Shown here: positions 34,524 through 43,617 of the stretch, piece after piece
Layout: every line of letters starts with the position of its first letter
Position numbering within the stretch: position 1 is the stretch's first letter
Origin: Methanocorpusculum labreanum Z
Lineage (GTDB): Archaea > Halobacteriota > Methanomicrobia > Methanomicrobiales > Methanocorpusculaceae
DNA length: 64,000 nucleotides
Direction: 5' to 3'
NCBI RefSeq assembly: GCF_000015765.1
Contig: NC_008942.1
Location: 511,921-575,920 of the forward strand
The notes under the pieces: generated by a model
The model's input: only the letters and a program-made list of their open reading frames with translations
Databases searched by the model: none
Told to the model about the DNA's origin: nothing
Program-made: the position numbers and the translations under genes

Positions 34524-35755
34524 CTTTCAATAATAGTGATCCGGTATCCGTAATGTTTGCGGGGATCGAGATGGACGGTATTTACATCAACCGTTCCGGC
34601 GAACATGCGATCGTAAAACTTTCGAGCGGCTACAACATCTGTGTCCCCGAATCCTTCTGCTCGCCTAAGGAAAAGACGGCCCCTGCAGAAAAACCAGTCG
34701 TATCTCCTTTGAAGCAGGATGCATCCCTGCCGCTTCTTTCAATAATTTCGACCGGCGGAACAATTGCAAGTACGGTCGATTACCGGACGGGCGCCGTATC
34801 TTCCAAGTTCACGGCCGAAGATATTCTCCGCAGCATCCCGGAACTTGCCGGAATTGCCCGATATCATACGCTTCAGCCGTTCCAGGTCCTCTCCGAGAAT
34901 ATGAATCCGGCCATGTGGCAGGAACTTGCCCGGACGATTCACGATGAAATTCTCAAAGGTGCACAGGGAATCATTGTCACGCACGGGACGGATACGATGC
35001 TCTACAGCGCTGCCGCCGTTTCCTTTATGTTGAATACGCCGGTCCCGATCGTATTTGTCGGAGCTCAGCGGAGTGCCGACCGTCCGAGCAGTGATAACGC
35101 GATGAATGCAATCTGCTCGGCAAAAGCCGCGGTCAGCGATCTTGGCGAAGTGGTTGTATGCATGCATGCGACCGAAAGCGATACGACCTGTGCTCTTCAC
35201 CGGGCGACCCGTGTTCGCAAAAACCACACCTCCCGCCGTGATGCATTCCAAAGCATCGGACGTGAGCCGGTCGGAGGGATCGGGTATCCCGATGGAACGG
35301 TTGTTCTTGCAAATGATGCGGTCCTTCGCGGAACAGAAGAGCTTCGTCTCTCCGACAATCTTGCATCGAACTGCGGCCTGATTCAGTATTATCCGGGAAT
35401 GAATCCTGCCGTCATCGATGCATTCAAGGGGTACAAAGGTCTCGTGATCGCAGGAACGGGTCTCGGGCATGTTGGAACCGACTGTATCAAGAGTATCACC
35501 GGTCTTACCACCTCCGGTACGACGGTTGTCATGACTTCTCAGTGTCAGGCAGGCAGCGTCTGCGACCGCGTGTATGAGACCGGACGTGATCTTCTGGATG
35601 CCGGAGTCATCGAAGGAGGAAGTATGCTTCCCGAAGTCGCACTCGTAAAACTGATGTGGGTCCTTGGAAATGCCACCCGAAAAGAGGATATCAAGCGCCT
35701 TATGCAGACGAATCTCAAGGGTGAACTTGCGTATGATCTCTGGAGGTATGCATAA
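34520..35755 (+). CDS. gatD: Glutamyl-tRNA(Gln) amidotransferase subunit D
   Basis: 411 aa. An N-terminal beta domain (1-70) is followed by an L-asparaginase-like domain with both catalytic threonine motifs, STGGTIAST (about 75-83) and THGTDTMLYS. The archaeal GatDE enzyme converts Glu-tRNA-Gln to Gln-tRNA-Gln; GatD releases ammonia from glutamine or asparagine. The ATG overlaps the argH stop, and its own stop overlaps the gatE ATG (TAATG). Confidence 0.95.
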   Translation: MTFNNSDPVSVMFAGIEMDGIYINRSGEHAIVKLSSGYNICVPESFCSPKEKTAPAEKPVVSPLKQDASLPLLSIISTGGTIASTVDYRTGAVSSKFTAEDILRSIPELAGIARYHTLQPFQVLSENMNPAMWQELARTIHDEILKGAQGIIVTHGTDTMLYSAAAVSFMLNTPVPIVFVGAQRSADRPSSDNAMNAICSAKAAVSDLGEVVVCMHATESDTTCALHRATRVRKNHTSRRDAFQSIGREPVGGIGYPDGTVVLANDAVLRGTEELRLSDNLASNCGLIQYYPGMNPAVIDAFKGYKGLVIAGTGLGHVGTDCIKSITGLTTSGTTVVMTSQCQAGSVCDRVYETGRDLLDAGVIEGGSMLPEVALVKLMWVLGNATRKEDIKRLMQTNLKGELAYDLWRYA

Positions 35756-37584
35756 TGGATTATGAAGCGATTGGTCTGAAGGCCGGCCTGGAGATCCACC
35801 AGCAGCTCAACACCAAAGAAAAACTCTTCTGTCACTCCCCGACGGTTGTCTGCGACTCAGCCGAACACACCGGCGAGGTAAGCAGATATCTCAGGATCGC
35901 GACCTCCGAGATGGGCGACGTGGATCGTGCGGCAAAAGAAGAGCTGATGAATCAGCGTCTTTTCACGTATTACACATACGATACGACAGGTCTTGTCGAG
36001 ATCGACGAAGAGCCGCCGGCCCCCCTCAACCCGGATGCACTCGATGTTGTCTTAACGATCGCCAAGATGTTCAACATGACCCCTCTTCCGGAGATCCACA
36101 CGATGCGCAAGATGATCGTCGACGGTTCGGCAACCAGCGGTTTCCAGAGAACCGCCCTGGTCGCGCTGAACGGAGCGATCGAGCATGCATGCAGGGTCGA
36201 GACGGTCGCAGTAGAAGAGGAGGCATGTCAGCGTGTCGAAGACACGATCTTCTCCGTCGATAGACTTGGAATTCCTCTGATTGAGATCACCACATCTCCA
36301 TGCATGAAAACTCCCGAGGAGGTCCATGATATTGCCCAGTATATCGGCATGACGCTTCGGTCGACCGGCCGGGTCAAACGCGGGCTTGGCACGATCCGTC
36401 AGGATGTCAACGTCTCGATCAGAGACGGCGCCCGGGTTGAGATTAAAGGTGTTCAGGAGCTTGATCTCATCGCAGAGGTCGTCCGCCGCGAGGTCCAGAG
36501 ACAGCTCTCCCTTATTGCCATCCGGGATGAACTGCTGGCAAGAAATGCCATGGTGAACGGAGAAGTGTATGATGTCACCTCCGTCTTTGCCAAGACCCAG
36601 TCCCAGGTCCTGAAAAAAGCCCGCGTGATCCTTGGAACCGTTCTTCACGGATTCAACGGTCTTGTCGGTCTTGAGATCCAGACGGGCCGCCGTCTGGGGT
36701 CGGAGATGTCCGATTACGCAAAGAAATGCGGTGTCGGCGGACTCTTCCACACCGACGAGCTGCCTGCCTACGGTGTTACCGAAGAGGAGGTCTTTGTCCT
36801 GAAAGAAACACTCGGCGCAGGACCGAATGATGCCGTCGTTATCGTCGCCGCCACGGAACAGAAATGCCGCTGCGCCATGCAGATGATCATTCGCCGTGCG
36901 AAGATGGCGTTTGAAGGTGTTCCCGAAGAGACCAGAAAGATGCTTGAGGGCGGTTCGACCGCGTACATGCGTCCGCTTCCGGGTGCTGCACGTATGTATC
37001 CGGAGACCGATATTCTGCCGGTCCCGGTCACGAGAGAGTATTGGGAGAGTATCGCGACCCCAGAACTTTTGTCGGTGAAAGCGGAGCGTTTCGTCAGCGA
37101 GTACGGCCTTGATGCCGGCATGGCCAGACAGATGGCTTTCTCTGAAAAACTTCCGCTCTTCGAGCGCGCAGTGTCTGAAGGAATCCGGCCGGTGTTTGCG
37201 GCAAGAACGATCCTTGCTTCGCTCAAGGAGTTGTCGCGGGCAGGAATCTCTCCCGACGCTTTATCCGATGACTCGATTATTTCGGTGATGAAGACCGTTG
37301 AAGCAGGAAATGCGGCAAAAGAAGCCGTATTGGATATTTTAACGGCATGCGCCAAGGGAATGTCCGTCTCCGATGCCGTCAGCCGTGTTGCCCCGGCATT
37401 CTCCCGCGAAGAACTTCAGGATCTGGTGCACGGTATCGTGAATGATCGTATGGAGTTCATTCGTACCCGCGGGAAGGCCGCTCTCGGCCCCGTTATGGGG
37501 GTAGTTATGAAGGAAGTACGCGGACGGATCGATGGAAAAGTAGTTTCCGAAGTACTGGATGAGGAACTCGGCCGTATCCTCTGA
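35755..37584 (+). CDS. gatE: Glutamyl-tRNA(Gln) amidotransferase subunit E
   Basis: 609 aa, archaeal GatE with the GatB-like cradle domain. The start GLKAGLEIHQQLNTKEKLFC and the metal/kinase region TIRQDVNVSIRDGARVEIKG are visible, as are an AspRS-like insert (LFHTDELPAYG) and the YqeY-type tail. It phosphorylates Glu-tRNA-Gln and accepts ammonia from GatD. It is the last gene of argH-gatD-gatE. Confidence 0.95.
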   Translation: MDYEAIGLKAGLEIHQQLNTKEKLFCHSPTVVCDSAEHTGEVSRYLRIATSEMGDVDRAAKEELMNQRLFTYYTYDTTGLVEIDEEPPAPLNPDALDVVLTIAKMFNMTPLPEIHTMRKMIVDGSATSGFQRTALVALNGAIEHACRVETVAVEEEACQRVEDTIFSVDRLGIPLIEITTSPCMKTPEEVHDIAQYIGMTLRSTGRVKRGLGTIRQDVNVSIRDGARVEIKGVQELDLIAEVVRREVQRQLSLIAIRDELLARNAMVNGEVYDVTSVFAKTQSQVLKKARVILGTVLHGFNGLVGLEIQTGRRLGSEMSDYAKKCGVGGLFHTDELPAYGVTEEEVFVLKETLGAGPNDAVVIVAATEQKCRCAMQMIIRRAKMAFEGVPEETRKMLEGGSTAYMRPLPGAARMYPETDILPVPVTREYWESIATPELLSVKAERFVSEYGLDAGMARQMAFSEKLPLFERAVSEGIRPVFAARTILASLKELSRAGISPDALSDDSIISVMKTVEAGNAAKEAVLDILTACAKGMSVSDAVSRVAPAFSREELQDLVHGIVNDRMEFIRTRGKAALGPVMGVVMKEVRGRIDGKVVSEVLDEELGRIL

Positions 37585-37651
37585 GGATATACGGGTGAGG
37601 CGTAGAGATATGTTTAAGTGAATAGGGCACTAACAAAATACGGAGTTCAAT

Positions 37652-37930
37652 ATGGGTAAGACAGGAAGTATCAACTGGCACCAGGTAAAAGGTGTCAACG
37701 GTCAGATTCGCCTTGTCCCGCAGAAAGAGGGAGAGGTCAAAAAGCCCGGACCGAATCAGAGATTCAAGAGAGCAAGCATCGTCTCAAAGATTGAGAGCCG
37801 CATGGCAAACAATCCGCAGCAGGGACGTGGACGTGGACGCGGTCCAAAGATCGCCGATCAGCGTATCCGCCGCCGGATCCGCCGCTCGAAGAAATCCATG
37901 ATGGGCGCAAAAGCAAAAGCAAAGCGTTAA
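37652..37930 (+). CDS. Small basic protein of unknown function (DUF5350-like)
   Basis: 92 aa, very rich in Arg and Lys, with a C-terminal tail containing GRGRGRGPKIADQRIRRRIR and ending AKAKAKR. The N-terminus MGKTGSINWHQVKG followed by KKPGPNQRFKRAS looks like a small methanogen family I remember as DUF5350, but I cannot verify this. The composition suggests RNA or ribosome binding (inference). It has its own RBS (CGGAG, 7 nt before ATG) and is followed by a hairpin terminator. Confidence 0.75.
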   Translation: MGKTGSINWHQVKGVNGQIRLVPQKEGEVKKPGPNQRFKRASIVSKIESRMANNPQQGRGRGRGPKIADQRIRRRIRRSKKSMMGAKAKAKR

Positions 37931-37963
37931 CATTTCACATCAATTTTTCTTAATCATCAATAC

Positions 37964-37994
37964 ATGATGCGGAATATCCCGCGTCATTCTTTTT
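37964..37994 (+). terminator. Hairpin plus T-tract terminator
   Basis: ATGATGCGG (37964-37972) pairs with CCGCGTCAT (37979-37987) with one G-T wobble and loop AATATC, followed by TCTTTTT. It lies 34 bp after the small basic protein. The rest of the gap up to 38094 shows nothing recognisable. Confidence 0.6.
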
Positions 37995-38094
37995 CACTTG
38001 TTTGTAAAATCAGGTTTGTTTTTCGAATTTTGATTTCACAGTTTTCCTTTTCGGCAAAATCTTGGGTGTTTTTCAAGCCGCTGCGAGAATTAAA

Positions 38095-38586
38095 AGAGGA
38101 CTTACGCAGTGTGATCTCAAATGAAAAAAACTGACGTAATTTGAGACGTACTTCGATTTTGTGTACGGCATTAGTGTAGACACAAGAGAAAAACCAACCG
38201 CGAATCTCCGCGAATAAACGCCAATCGCATTTTCCTTACGTTCGGGTGCTCTGCTCCGGCTTATCGCCTACGCAGGAATCGCACCCTCACTTGAAAAATG
38301 CTATCGGAAAAACCCGCGTGCGGGTTTTTCTGTTGTTTCATTATATTTTTGATTACACAAAAAAGAGATGTTTACGGAGAGAAAAACCGGCACGCCGGTT
38401 TTTCCCAGCATTTTTCCAGACGACGTGCGATTCCTGCGTAGGCGATAAGCCGGAGCAGAGCACGACGGCGCAAGAAAAATGCGATTCGCGAGAATTCGCG
38501 GAGATTCGCGGTAAAATAATCTCTTGTCTCCACACTCAACAGACTCCTTCCGGATTCGATTGAGACTAACACCGCGTAACTCCTCT
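38095..38586 (+). mobile_element. MITE-like palindromic element, copy 1 (492 bp)
   Basis: Non-coding element bounded by related ends: AGAGGACTTACGCAGTGT at the left and, in reverse complement, AGAGGAGTTACGCGGTGT at the right (38569-38586). Inside are two arms of about 105 bp (around 38196-38302 and 38403-38514) that are near reverse complements. Each carries the pair CTCTGCTCCGGCTTATCGCC / GGCGATAAGCCGGAGCAGAG. Two GC hairpins, AAAAACCCGC-GT-GCGGGTTTTT and AAAAACCGGC-AC-GCCGGTTTTT, flank a central spacer of about 50 bp. The ORFs in it are by-products of symmetry. It sits between converging genes. A second copy in opposite orientation is at 50198-50859. Confidence 0.75.
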
Positions 38587-38607
38587 AAAATAGTATAGTT
38601 AGAGAGC

Positions 38608-39858
38608 TCAGGGCACGATCCGTTCGCCGATCAGATAATGGCGGCGGTGTCCGGTTATCTTTACCGTTATCTCGGTTCCGATCTCGAGATTTTCCATGAT
38701 AACAATATTCTGATAGGTCCTGTCACGCGCCGTAACACTTCCTGCTTTTACCACTTCCGTCACGACAGCCGTCATGATATGGCCGATCAGTGCTTCGTTA
38801 TTGGCGTCATACACCTCGTTTGCCGCATCGGTAAGCTCCCGCGACCTCTGCTTTTTGATCGGTTCCGGGATTTTTTTCATCTTAGCGGCCGGCGTGTTCG
38901 GGCGAACGGAAAAACGCGTGATGTTCACCTTTCCGGGTCTTGTCCGCCTGATCTGTTCTGCGGACTTTGCAGCGTCTTCATCCGTTTCGCCGGAAAATCC
39001 CGCGATATAATCGGTACTTATTCTGATCTCCGGGAACGCTTTGCGTGCCCTTTGACAGATCTCTTCATACTGGGCCGAGGTGTAGCGCCGCCCCATCAGC
39101 CTGAGGACCGAATCCGATCCCGACTGGACCGGGATGTGCAGAAACAGAAATATCTTTGGGTCTTTGAGTGCGTCAAGAAAATCATCGAGGATCGGGAGAA
39201 GCGTATCGGGATTTGCCATCCCGATCCGGATCATGAAATTACCGGGGATCGCGCAGAGCTGCCGTAAAAGATCCGGGAGTCTCAGACCGTCGTTTCGGTC
39301 GAGGCCCCACGACGATGTATCCTGTGCCGTCAGCTGGATTTCGGTTGCTCCCGCTTCAACGATACTTTTTGCCTGACGAACGATGTCTTCGGCTGAAAAA
39401 CTTACCAGCTTTCCCCGTGCGAGCCGCGTGATGCAGTACGTACAGTGCCCATTGCATCCCCTGGCGATCTGGAGGACGGCATTTGTTCCAACATGAGCCG
39501 TTCCGACCTCCATATAGCAGGAATGGATAAGGGCAGGGTCGATGATATGGATCTTGGGGTACCGTGTGCGGAGCACGTCCGCGGCGACCGGCGGCAGACA
39601 CCCGGTGACGAAAAGGAGTTTGCCCGCGTATAAATCGAGACGTTCATACATGTGCTGCTCGGTTTTGTCGATCACCACGCAGGTATTAATGAGTATTGCG
39701 TCCGCTTCCTCTGCGGACGATGCCGGAACACATCCCTGATTTCTGGCGATCTCCATCAGTTTCTCGGTATCTCCCGCATTGTAGGTACACCCGTAGGTTT
39801 CCGTATAGAGGGATATATTTTTGAGAAGCTTCAGCGACTCGGCGGTTTCTGCGTCCAT
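38608..39858 (-). CDS. mtaB: tRNA N6-threonylcarbamoyladenosine (t6A37) methylthiotransferase
   Basis: 416 aa from the ATG at 39858. UPF0004 domain Cys residues lie in TYGCTYNAGD, NTCVVID and VTGCLPP, followed by radical SAM CNGHCTYC and a C-terminal TRAM-like domain (VTARDRTYQN...). It adds a methylthio group to t6A37 of tRNAs reading ANN codons. A GTG eight codons upstream (39882) is in frame. However, a TATA-like AATTATTTATC at about 39885-39897 fits a leaderless start at 39858. It shares that AT-rich region with divergent ppk. Confidence 0.9.
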   Translation of the reverse strand: MDAETAESLKLLKNISLYTETYGCTYNAGDTEKLMEIARNQGCVPASSAEEADAILINTCVVIDKTEQHMYERLDLYAGKLLFVTGCLPPVAADVLRTRYPKIHIIDPALIHSCYMEVGTAHVGTNAVLQIARGCNGHCTYCITRLARGKLVSFSAEDIVRQAKSIVEAGATEIQLTAQDTSSWGLDRNDGLRLPDLLRQLCAIPGNFMIRIGMANPDTLLPILDDFLDALKDPKIFLFLHIPVQSGSDSVLRLMGRRYTSAQYEEICQRARKAFPEIRISTDYIAGFSGETDEDAAKSAEQIRRTRPGKVNITRFSVRPNTPAAKMKKIPEPIKKQRSRELTDAANEVYDANNEALIGHIMTAVVTEVVKAGSVTARDRTYQNIVIMENLEIGTEITVKITGHRRHYLIGERIVP

Positions 39859-39934
39859 GTATACCTTACTATATCTGCCCACAGATAAATAATTAAATAG
39901 TATTCCAACTATCTTTTAGAACGGGAGAATCCAT

Positions 39935-42004
39935 ATGGGAAAGATACAGAAATCCGGTAAAACAGACAAAAACAAGTATCTGAAAAAATCCACACGCTTT
40001 CCCAAAGAGTCGGGCAGATATTTCAATAGAGAATTATCCTGGCTCAAATTCAATGAAAGGGTATTATATGAAGCGGAAAATACCGACAATCCTCTTCTTG
40101 AACGGGTAACATTTCTTGGGATCGTTGCTGGAAACCTGGACGAATTTTTTATGGTCAGGGTGCCTGCCTATCAGAAAGGTGCTACCTACTCGGCCGATGA
40201 ATTCAGCGAAGTGATCGGGAGCAGCACGCAGCTCGAGATGATCTATTCCCGTGTGATCGTTCTGATGCGTCATATGGCGCAGGTCTGGAACAGTGATCTT
40301 TTGCCGAAACTTGCCGCCGAAGGGATATTTTTCATCCGGTATTCGGAATGTACCGATGAAGAGAAGAAAGCCTTCAAACAGGAGTTCGAAGCCGAGGAGT
40401 TCACCATTCTCCGCGGCGACCGGTTCTCAGATATCCATCACGACGAGTATCTTCGCGGATTTGCCATGCTGGTTCAGACAAACAAGGGCAGAGCAGTCAT
40501 TCCGGTTCAGCGGATCATCGATGAGCGGGGGAGGATCGTTCCGGTCGGCGTGAGGAAAAATACCTTCATCTTCCGCGAAGATATCCTGAGAAAACACATC
40601 CCGTCTCTGTTTCCCGACGAGACCGTATATGCCGTAATGACGGTCCGTCTGACGCGTGATTCCGATCTGGACCTCAAAGGCGATGATGCCGATGATCTGA
40701 TCAGCGCCATCATCGATGCACCGAAAACCCTGGCGAAACGGCTGCCGAGCAGACTTGAAACGCTCGATACGATGCCGTTTGGCTATATGGCCCCCCTGGT
40801 GGATGCCCTCTCGCTGGTTCCCGAACTGGTGTATGATATGGAGGCACCCCTTGGTCTCGCCGATCTGAAAGATTTCCCGGTCAAGCGTCCGGCCCTGAAG
40901 TTTCCAACCTATACGGCGTCACTTCCCTCCGGTCTTTCGGGAAAGATATTTTCCGCGATCGCCCGCAGGGACCGGTTCATGTTCACGCCGTACAACAGTT
41001 TCGACGGACTGATCCGTTTTATGAACGCGGCGGCGGAGGACCCCACGGTCATTAAGATCCAGATGACGTTGTATCGGCTGGGTTCAGAATCGCCGGTGAT
41101 CGATGCTTTGCTGGCTGCGGCAAAAAATAAAAAAGATGTCACCGCCGTTGTCGAACTGAAAGCAAGTTTTGATGAAGAGACCAACTTCCGGTGGGCAACA
41201 AAACTCAAAGAAGGCGGGGTCAATGTCATTATGGGATACCCGGGTGTCAAAGTCCATGCAAAATGCTGTCTGGTGACCAGAATCGAAAACGGGCAGATCG
41301 TCAGATATGCCAACATCTCGACGGGAAACTACAACGCCAAGACCGCAAAGATCTACTCGGATATCTCGATCTTTACTGCAGACGAAGATATCTGTACCGA
41401 TGCCGCAGCATTGTTTTCGATGTTTTCCGGCTCAGTTCCTGCCCCCGCATACCGGCGTCTCATCGTCAGTCCCCACTCGATGAACGCGCAGCTTATCGCA
41501 AAAATCATGCGTGAAGCAGAGGTTTCCGGAAAACAGGGCAGGATCATCATGAAGATGAATACTCTCACCGACAGGGAGATCATCAATGCGTTGTATGCAG
41601 CTTCGGAGATGGGAGTTCAGATCGATCTCGCGGTACGAGGGGTCTGCATGCTCAGGCCCGGCGTTCCCGGTCTGTCCGAAACGATACGCGTTATCTCCGT
41701 TGTCGGCCGGTTTCTGGAACACGCCAGATTCTATTACTTTGAAAACAGCGGCGATCCGGAATTGTATATCGGCAGTCCCGATATGATGCCGAGGAACCTG
41801 CACCGGCGTATCGAGATTCTCTGCCCGATCCTTGACAAACGGATAAAGAAGGTGTTCATACAAAAGCTCATCCCCGAGTTCATGTATGATTCGGTGAAGG
41901 GCCATACGCTCGACGCCTACGGCCGCTACCATCCGCCGGAACGAAAACCCGGCAATCTGAGTTCCCAGCAGAAGTTTATCGCCATGCAGAAGGTATGGAG
42001 ATAA
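39935..42004 (+). CDS. ppk1: Polyphosphate kinase 1
   Basis: 689 aa, full PPK1 architecture. The N-terminal domain starts RYFNRELSWLKFNERVLYEA, and GIVAGNLDEFFMVRV follows. The catalytic domains carry histidines H441 in KVHAKCCLV (the phosphorylated His region) and H623 in NLHRRIEILCPI. It makes long-chain polyphosphate reversibly from ATP. A good RBS, GGGAGAATCCAT, precedes the ATG. No exopolyphosphatase neighbour is present. Confidence 0.95.
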   Translation: MGKIQKSGKTDKNKYLKKSTRFPKESGRYFNRELSWLKFNERVLYEAENTDNPLLERVTFLGIVAGNLDEFFMVRVPAYQKGATYSADEFSEVIGSSTQLEMIYSRVIVLMRHMAQVWNSDLLPKLAAEGIFFIRYSECTDEEKKAFKQEFEAEEFTILRGDRFSDIHHDEYLRGFAMLVQTNKGRAVIPVQRIIDERGRIVPVGVRKNTFIFREDILRKHIPSLFPDETVYAVMTVRLTRDSDLDLKGDDADDLISAIIDAPKTLAKRLPSRLETLDTMPFGYMAPLVDALSLVPELVYDMEAPLGLADLKDFPVKRPALKFPTYTASLPSGLSGKIFSAIARRDRFMFTPYNSFDGLIRFMNAAAEDPTVIKIQMTLYRLGSESPVIDALLAAAKNKKDVTAVVELKASFDEETNFRWATKLKEGGVNVIMGYPGVKVHAKCCLVTRIENGQIVRYANISTGNYNAKTAKIYSDISIFTADEDICTDAAALFSMFSGSVPAPAYRRLIVSPHSMNAQLIAKIMREAEVSGKQGRIIMKMNTLTDREIINALYAASEMGVQIDLAVRGVCMLRPGVPGLSETIRVISVVGRFLEHARFYYFENSGDPELYIGSPDMMPRNLHRRIEILCPILDKRIKKVFIQKLIPEFMYDSVKGHTLDAYGRYHPPERKPGNLSSQQKFIAMQKVWR

Positions 42005-42130
42005 CATCTTTCTTCACTTTTTCAGTTCCTGATGTTCAATTAATTCAATTACCTGAATTTTGAGATTTTGGGTCAAACTCTTGTATTTTAAGCATACCTT
42101 TATCATCTTTTTGTGCGATATTACTTCAAT

Positions 42131-42700
42131 ATGACAAGTGTAATTCTGATTGAGCAGGAGCTCAATCCAAATGCCTGGAAATTCCAGATCCTCAAAGCAG
42201 TCATTTTTGTTTTGTTTGGTATCTTCTGTCTGGTCTTTCCGTTCTCGTCTCTCAACCTGGGTGCCTACCTGGTAGCATTCATCCTGTTGTTTGTATCGAT
42301 CGCTGCATTGTTCTCCGGGTTTGCCGCATTCGGCGAGCCGAAGACCACGTGGTGGATGATCGTGCTTGGTATCATCGGTATCATAATAGCCGCCTACTCC
42401 TTCCTGAACCCGGCGTTTATGATCACGTTCGGCACGATCTGTGTAGGAATCATCGCTCTTCTCTCGGGTCTGACCGATATCATCCTTGCATTCGGCAAGG
42501 GACTCTCCGCAGGTATCCGTGTTCTGACCTTCATTTTAGGAGTGATCACTCTTATTATCGGTCTGATCTTCCTCCTTAAGCCGGGAATCGGTGCCGAATT
42601 ACTTATCCTCCTTGTGGGTATCTTCCTCATCCTCGGCGGCGTTGTCGCTTTGATCGAAGGAATCATGTTCAAAAAATTCATGTCCGAAGTGACGAACTGA
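42131..42700 (+). CDS. HdeD/DUF308 family membrane protein
   Basis: 189 aa from the ATG at 42131, with six hydrophobic segments arranged as the HdeD-type duplicated three-helix unit. The repeated spacing around ...ALFSGFAAF... and ...ALLSGLTDIILAFGKG... supports this. HdeD relatives are linked to acid stress in bacteria, and the archaeal function is unknown. An in-frame GTG at 42113 would add MRYYFN; the ATG is preferred because the extension is polar and poorly placed for a leader. Confidence 0.8.
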   Translation: MTSVILIEQELNPNAWKFQILKAVIFVLFGIFCLVFPFSSLNLGAYLVAFILLFVSIAALFSGFAAFGEPKTTWWMIVLGIIGIIIAAYSFLNPAFMITFGTICVGIIALLSGLTDIILAFGKGLSAGIRVLTFILGVITLIIGLIFLLKPGIGAELLILLVGIFLILGGVVALIEGIMFKKFMSEVTN

Positions 42701-42790
42701 TTTCTTCTTTTTTTGTTTATTCGAGTTTGTCCAATTGTGGATTCAGTGACATGCATCATTCTCCATTTATCATATTTTGACCTTTTTGGG

Positions 42791-43482
42791 TGTACATCGG
42801 TTTCGTGTACGGGATTCTTTGGGTGGTACCACTCATCACACGAAATGCACGAAAACACTACGAAAGCACGAAAAGAGAAAAGTTCGTTGGATGGCTTCCA
42901 TGTAATACCCTCCCCCGTCCCCCACGCAAACCTTCGGTTTGCTCGGCTAAGGGCGAGCCTGACGGCTCACCCCGCCCACACGAAATTTTCTAAAACCAAC
43001 GAAATGCACGAAAAGGGGGACAGGGGCGGAAGAAAGGAGATCTTCTATTTTTCAAAAATAGGTGAGTGTATTGGAGTTTATGTCATTCAAAATAATACGG
43101 CAGCTCCCATCACCTGGAAGTAAGTACTGCTCTCTCTTTTATGTAACGATCAATATTGAGATATCGCCCGTCCAGGCAGGTCGGCAGAGTGATCCGCCAA
43201 TTTGCCCTTCAACCAGCCCCCCCTTTTCGTGAATTTCGTTGATTTTCGATAGTTTAGTGTGGGCGGGGTGAGCCGTCAGGCTCGCCCTTAGCTGAGGCGG
43301 ATCGACGGCGCAGCGGGAGATCTTAGCCGAGCAAGTCGATATACTTGCGAGAGAAGGGGGAAGATACTATAGGTATCCACCCTTTCTCATCTTTTTCTTT
43401 TTCGTGCTTTCGTAGTGTTTTCGTGCATTTCGTGTGATGAGTGGTACCACCCAAAGAATCCCGTACACGAAATCGATGTACA
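42791..43482. mobile_element. Large inverted-repeat element (692 bp), second family
   Basis: The left arm 42791-42882 and right arm 43391-43482 are reverse complements over 92 bp with only a few mismatches (TGTACATCG... to ...CGATGTACA), both containing CACGAAATGCACGAAAACAC. A second, inner pair (about 42941-43019 and 43220-43300, around 80 bases) is diverged, and both members contain GGCGAGCCTGACGGCTCACC or its complement. The centre has no ORF of credible composition. With 42701-42790 and 43483-43617 this fills the 917-bp gene-free gap. It is probably a non-autonomous mobile or structural element (inference). Confidence 0.7.
42924..42978 (+). repeat. Double-hairpin module inside the second-family element
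   Basis: CAAACC-TTC-GGTTTG (about 42927-42941) is followed at once by the dyad GGCGAGCC-TGA-CGGCTCACC (about 42952-42971). The first hairpin and its CACGCAAACC context resemble the second hairpin of the cassettes inside the element at 50198-50859, despite unrelated element ends. Confidence 0.5.
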
Positions 43483-43578
43483 ACAAAAACGGATTTGTCA
43501 ATATAAAATTACTCTGTCCAACGGATCGACATATCGATTGTACAGACTATTTTTTTGAAAGACAGCGAGTACCAAACC

Positions 43579-43590
43579 TTTTATTATATC
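43579..43590 (+). promoter_or_regulatory. TATA box of the HTH/coiled-coil gene
   Basis: TTTTATTATATC lies 28-39 bp before the ATG at 43618 and supports that start over the in-frame codon at 43555, which is upstream of the promoter. Confidence 0.5.
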
Positions 43591-43617
43591 GGTGCAATAA
43601 AATCAGAGAAGAGCATT

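Noticed and set aside
38246-38572. Open frames on both strands within the 38-kb element
   Set aside because: They read through mirrored hairpin arms, so both strands give similar Arg/Cys-rich peptides. They are by-products of symmetry, not genes.
39859-39882. GTG start giving mtaB eight more residues
   Set aside because: The TATA-like sequence directly upstream would place transcription at or after this codon. The ATG at 39858 fits a leaderless message.
42713-43123. 136-codon frame in the 42.8-kb element
   Set aside because: It runs through the inverted repeats, has no RBS or TATA box, and shows no domain.
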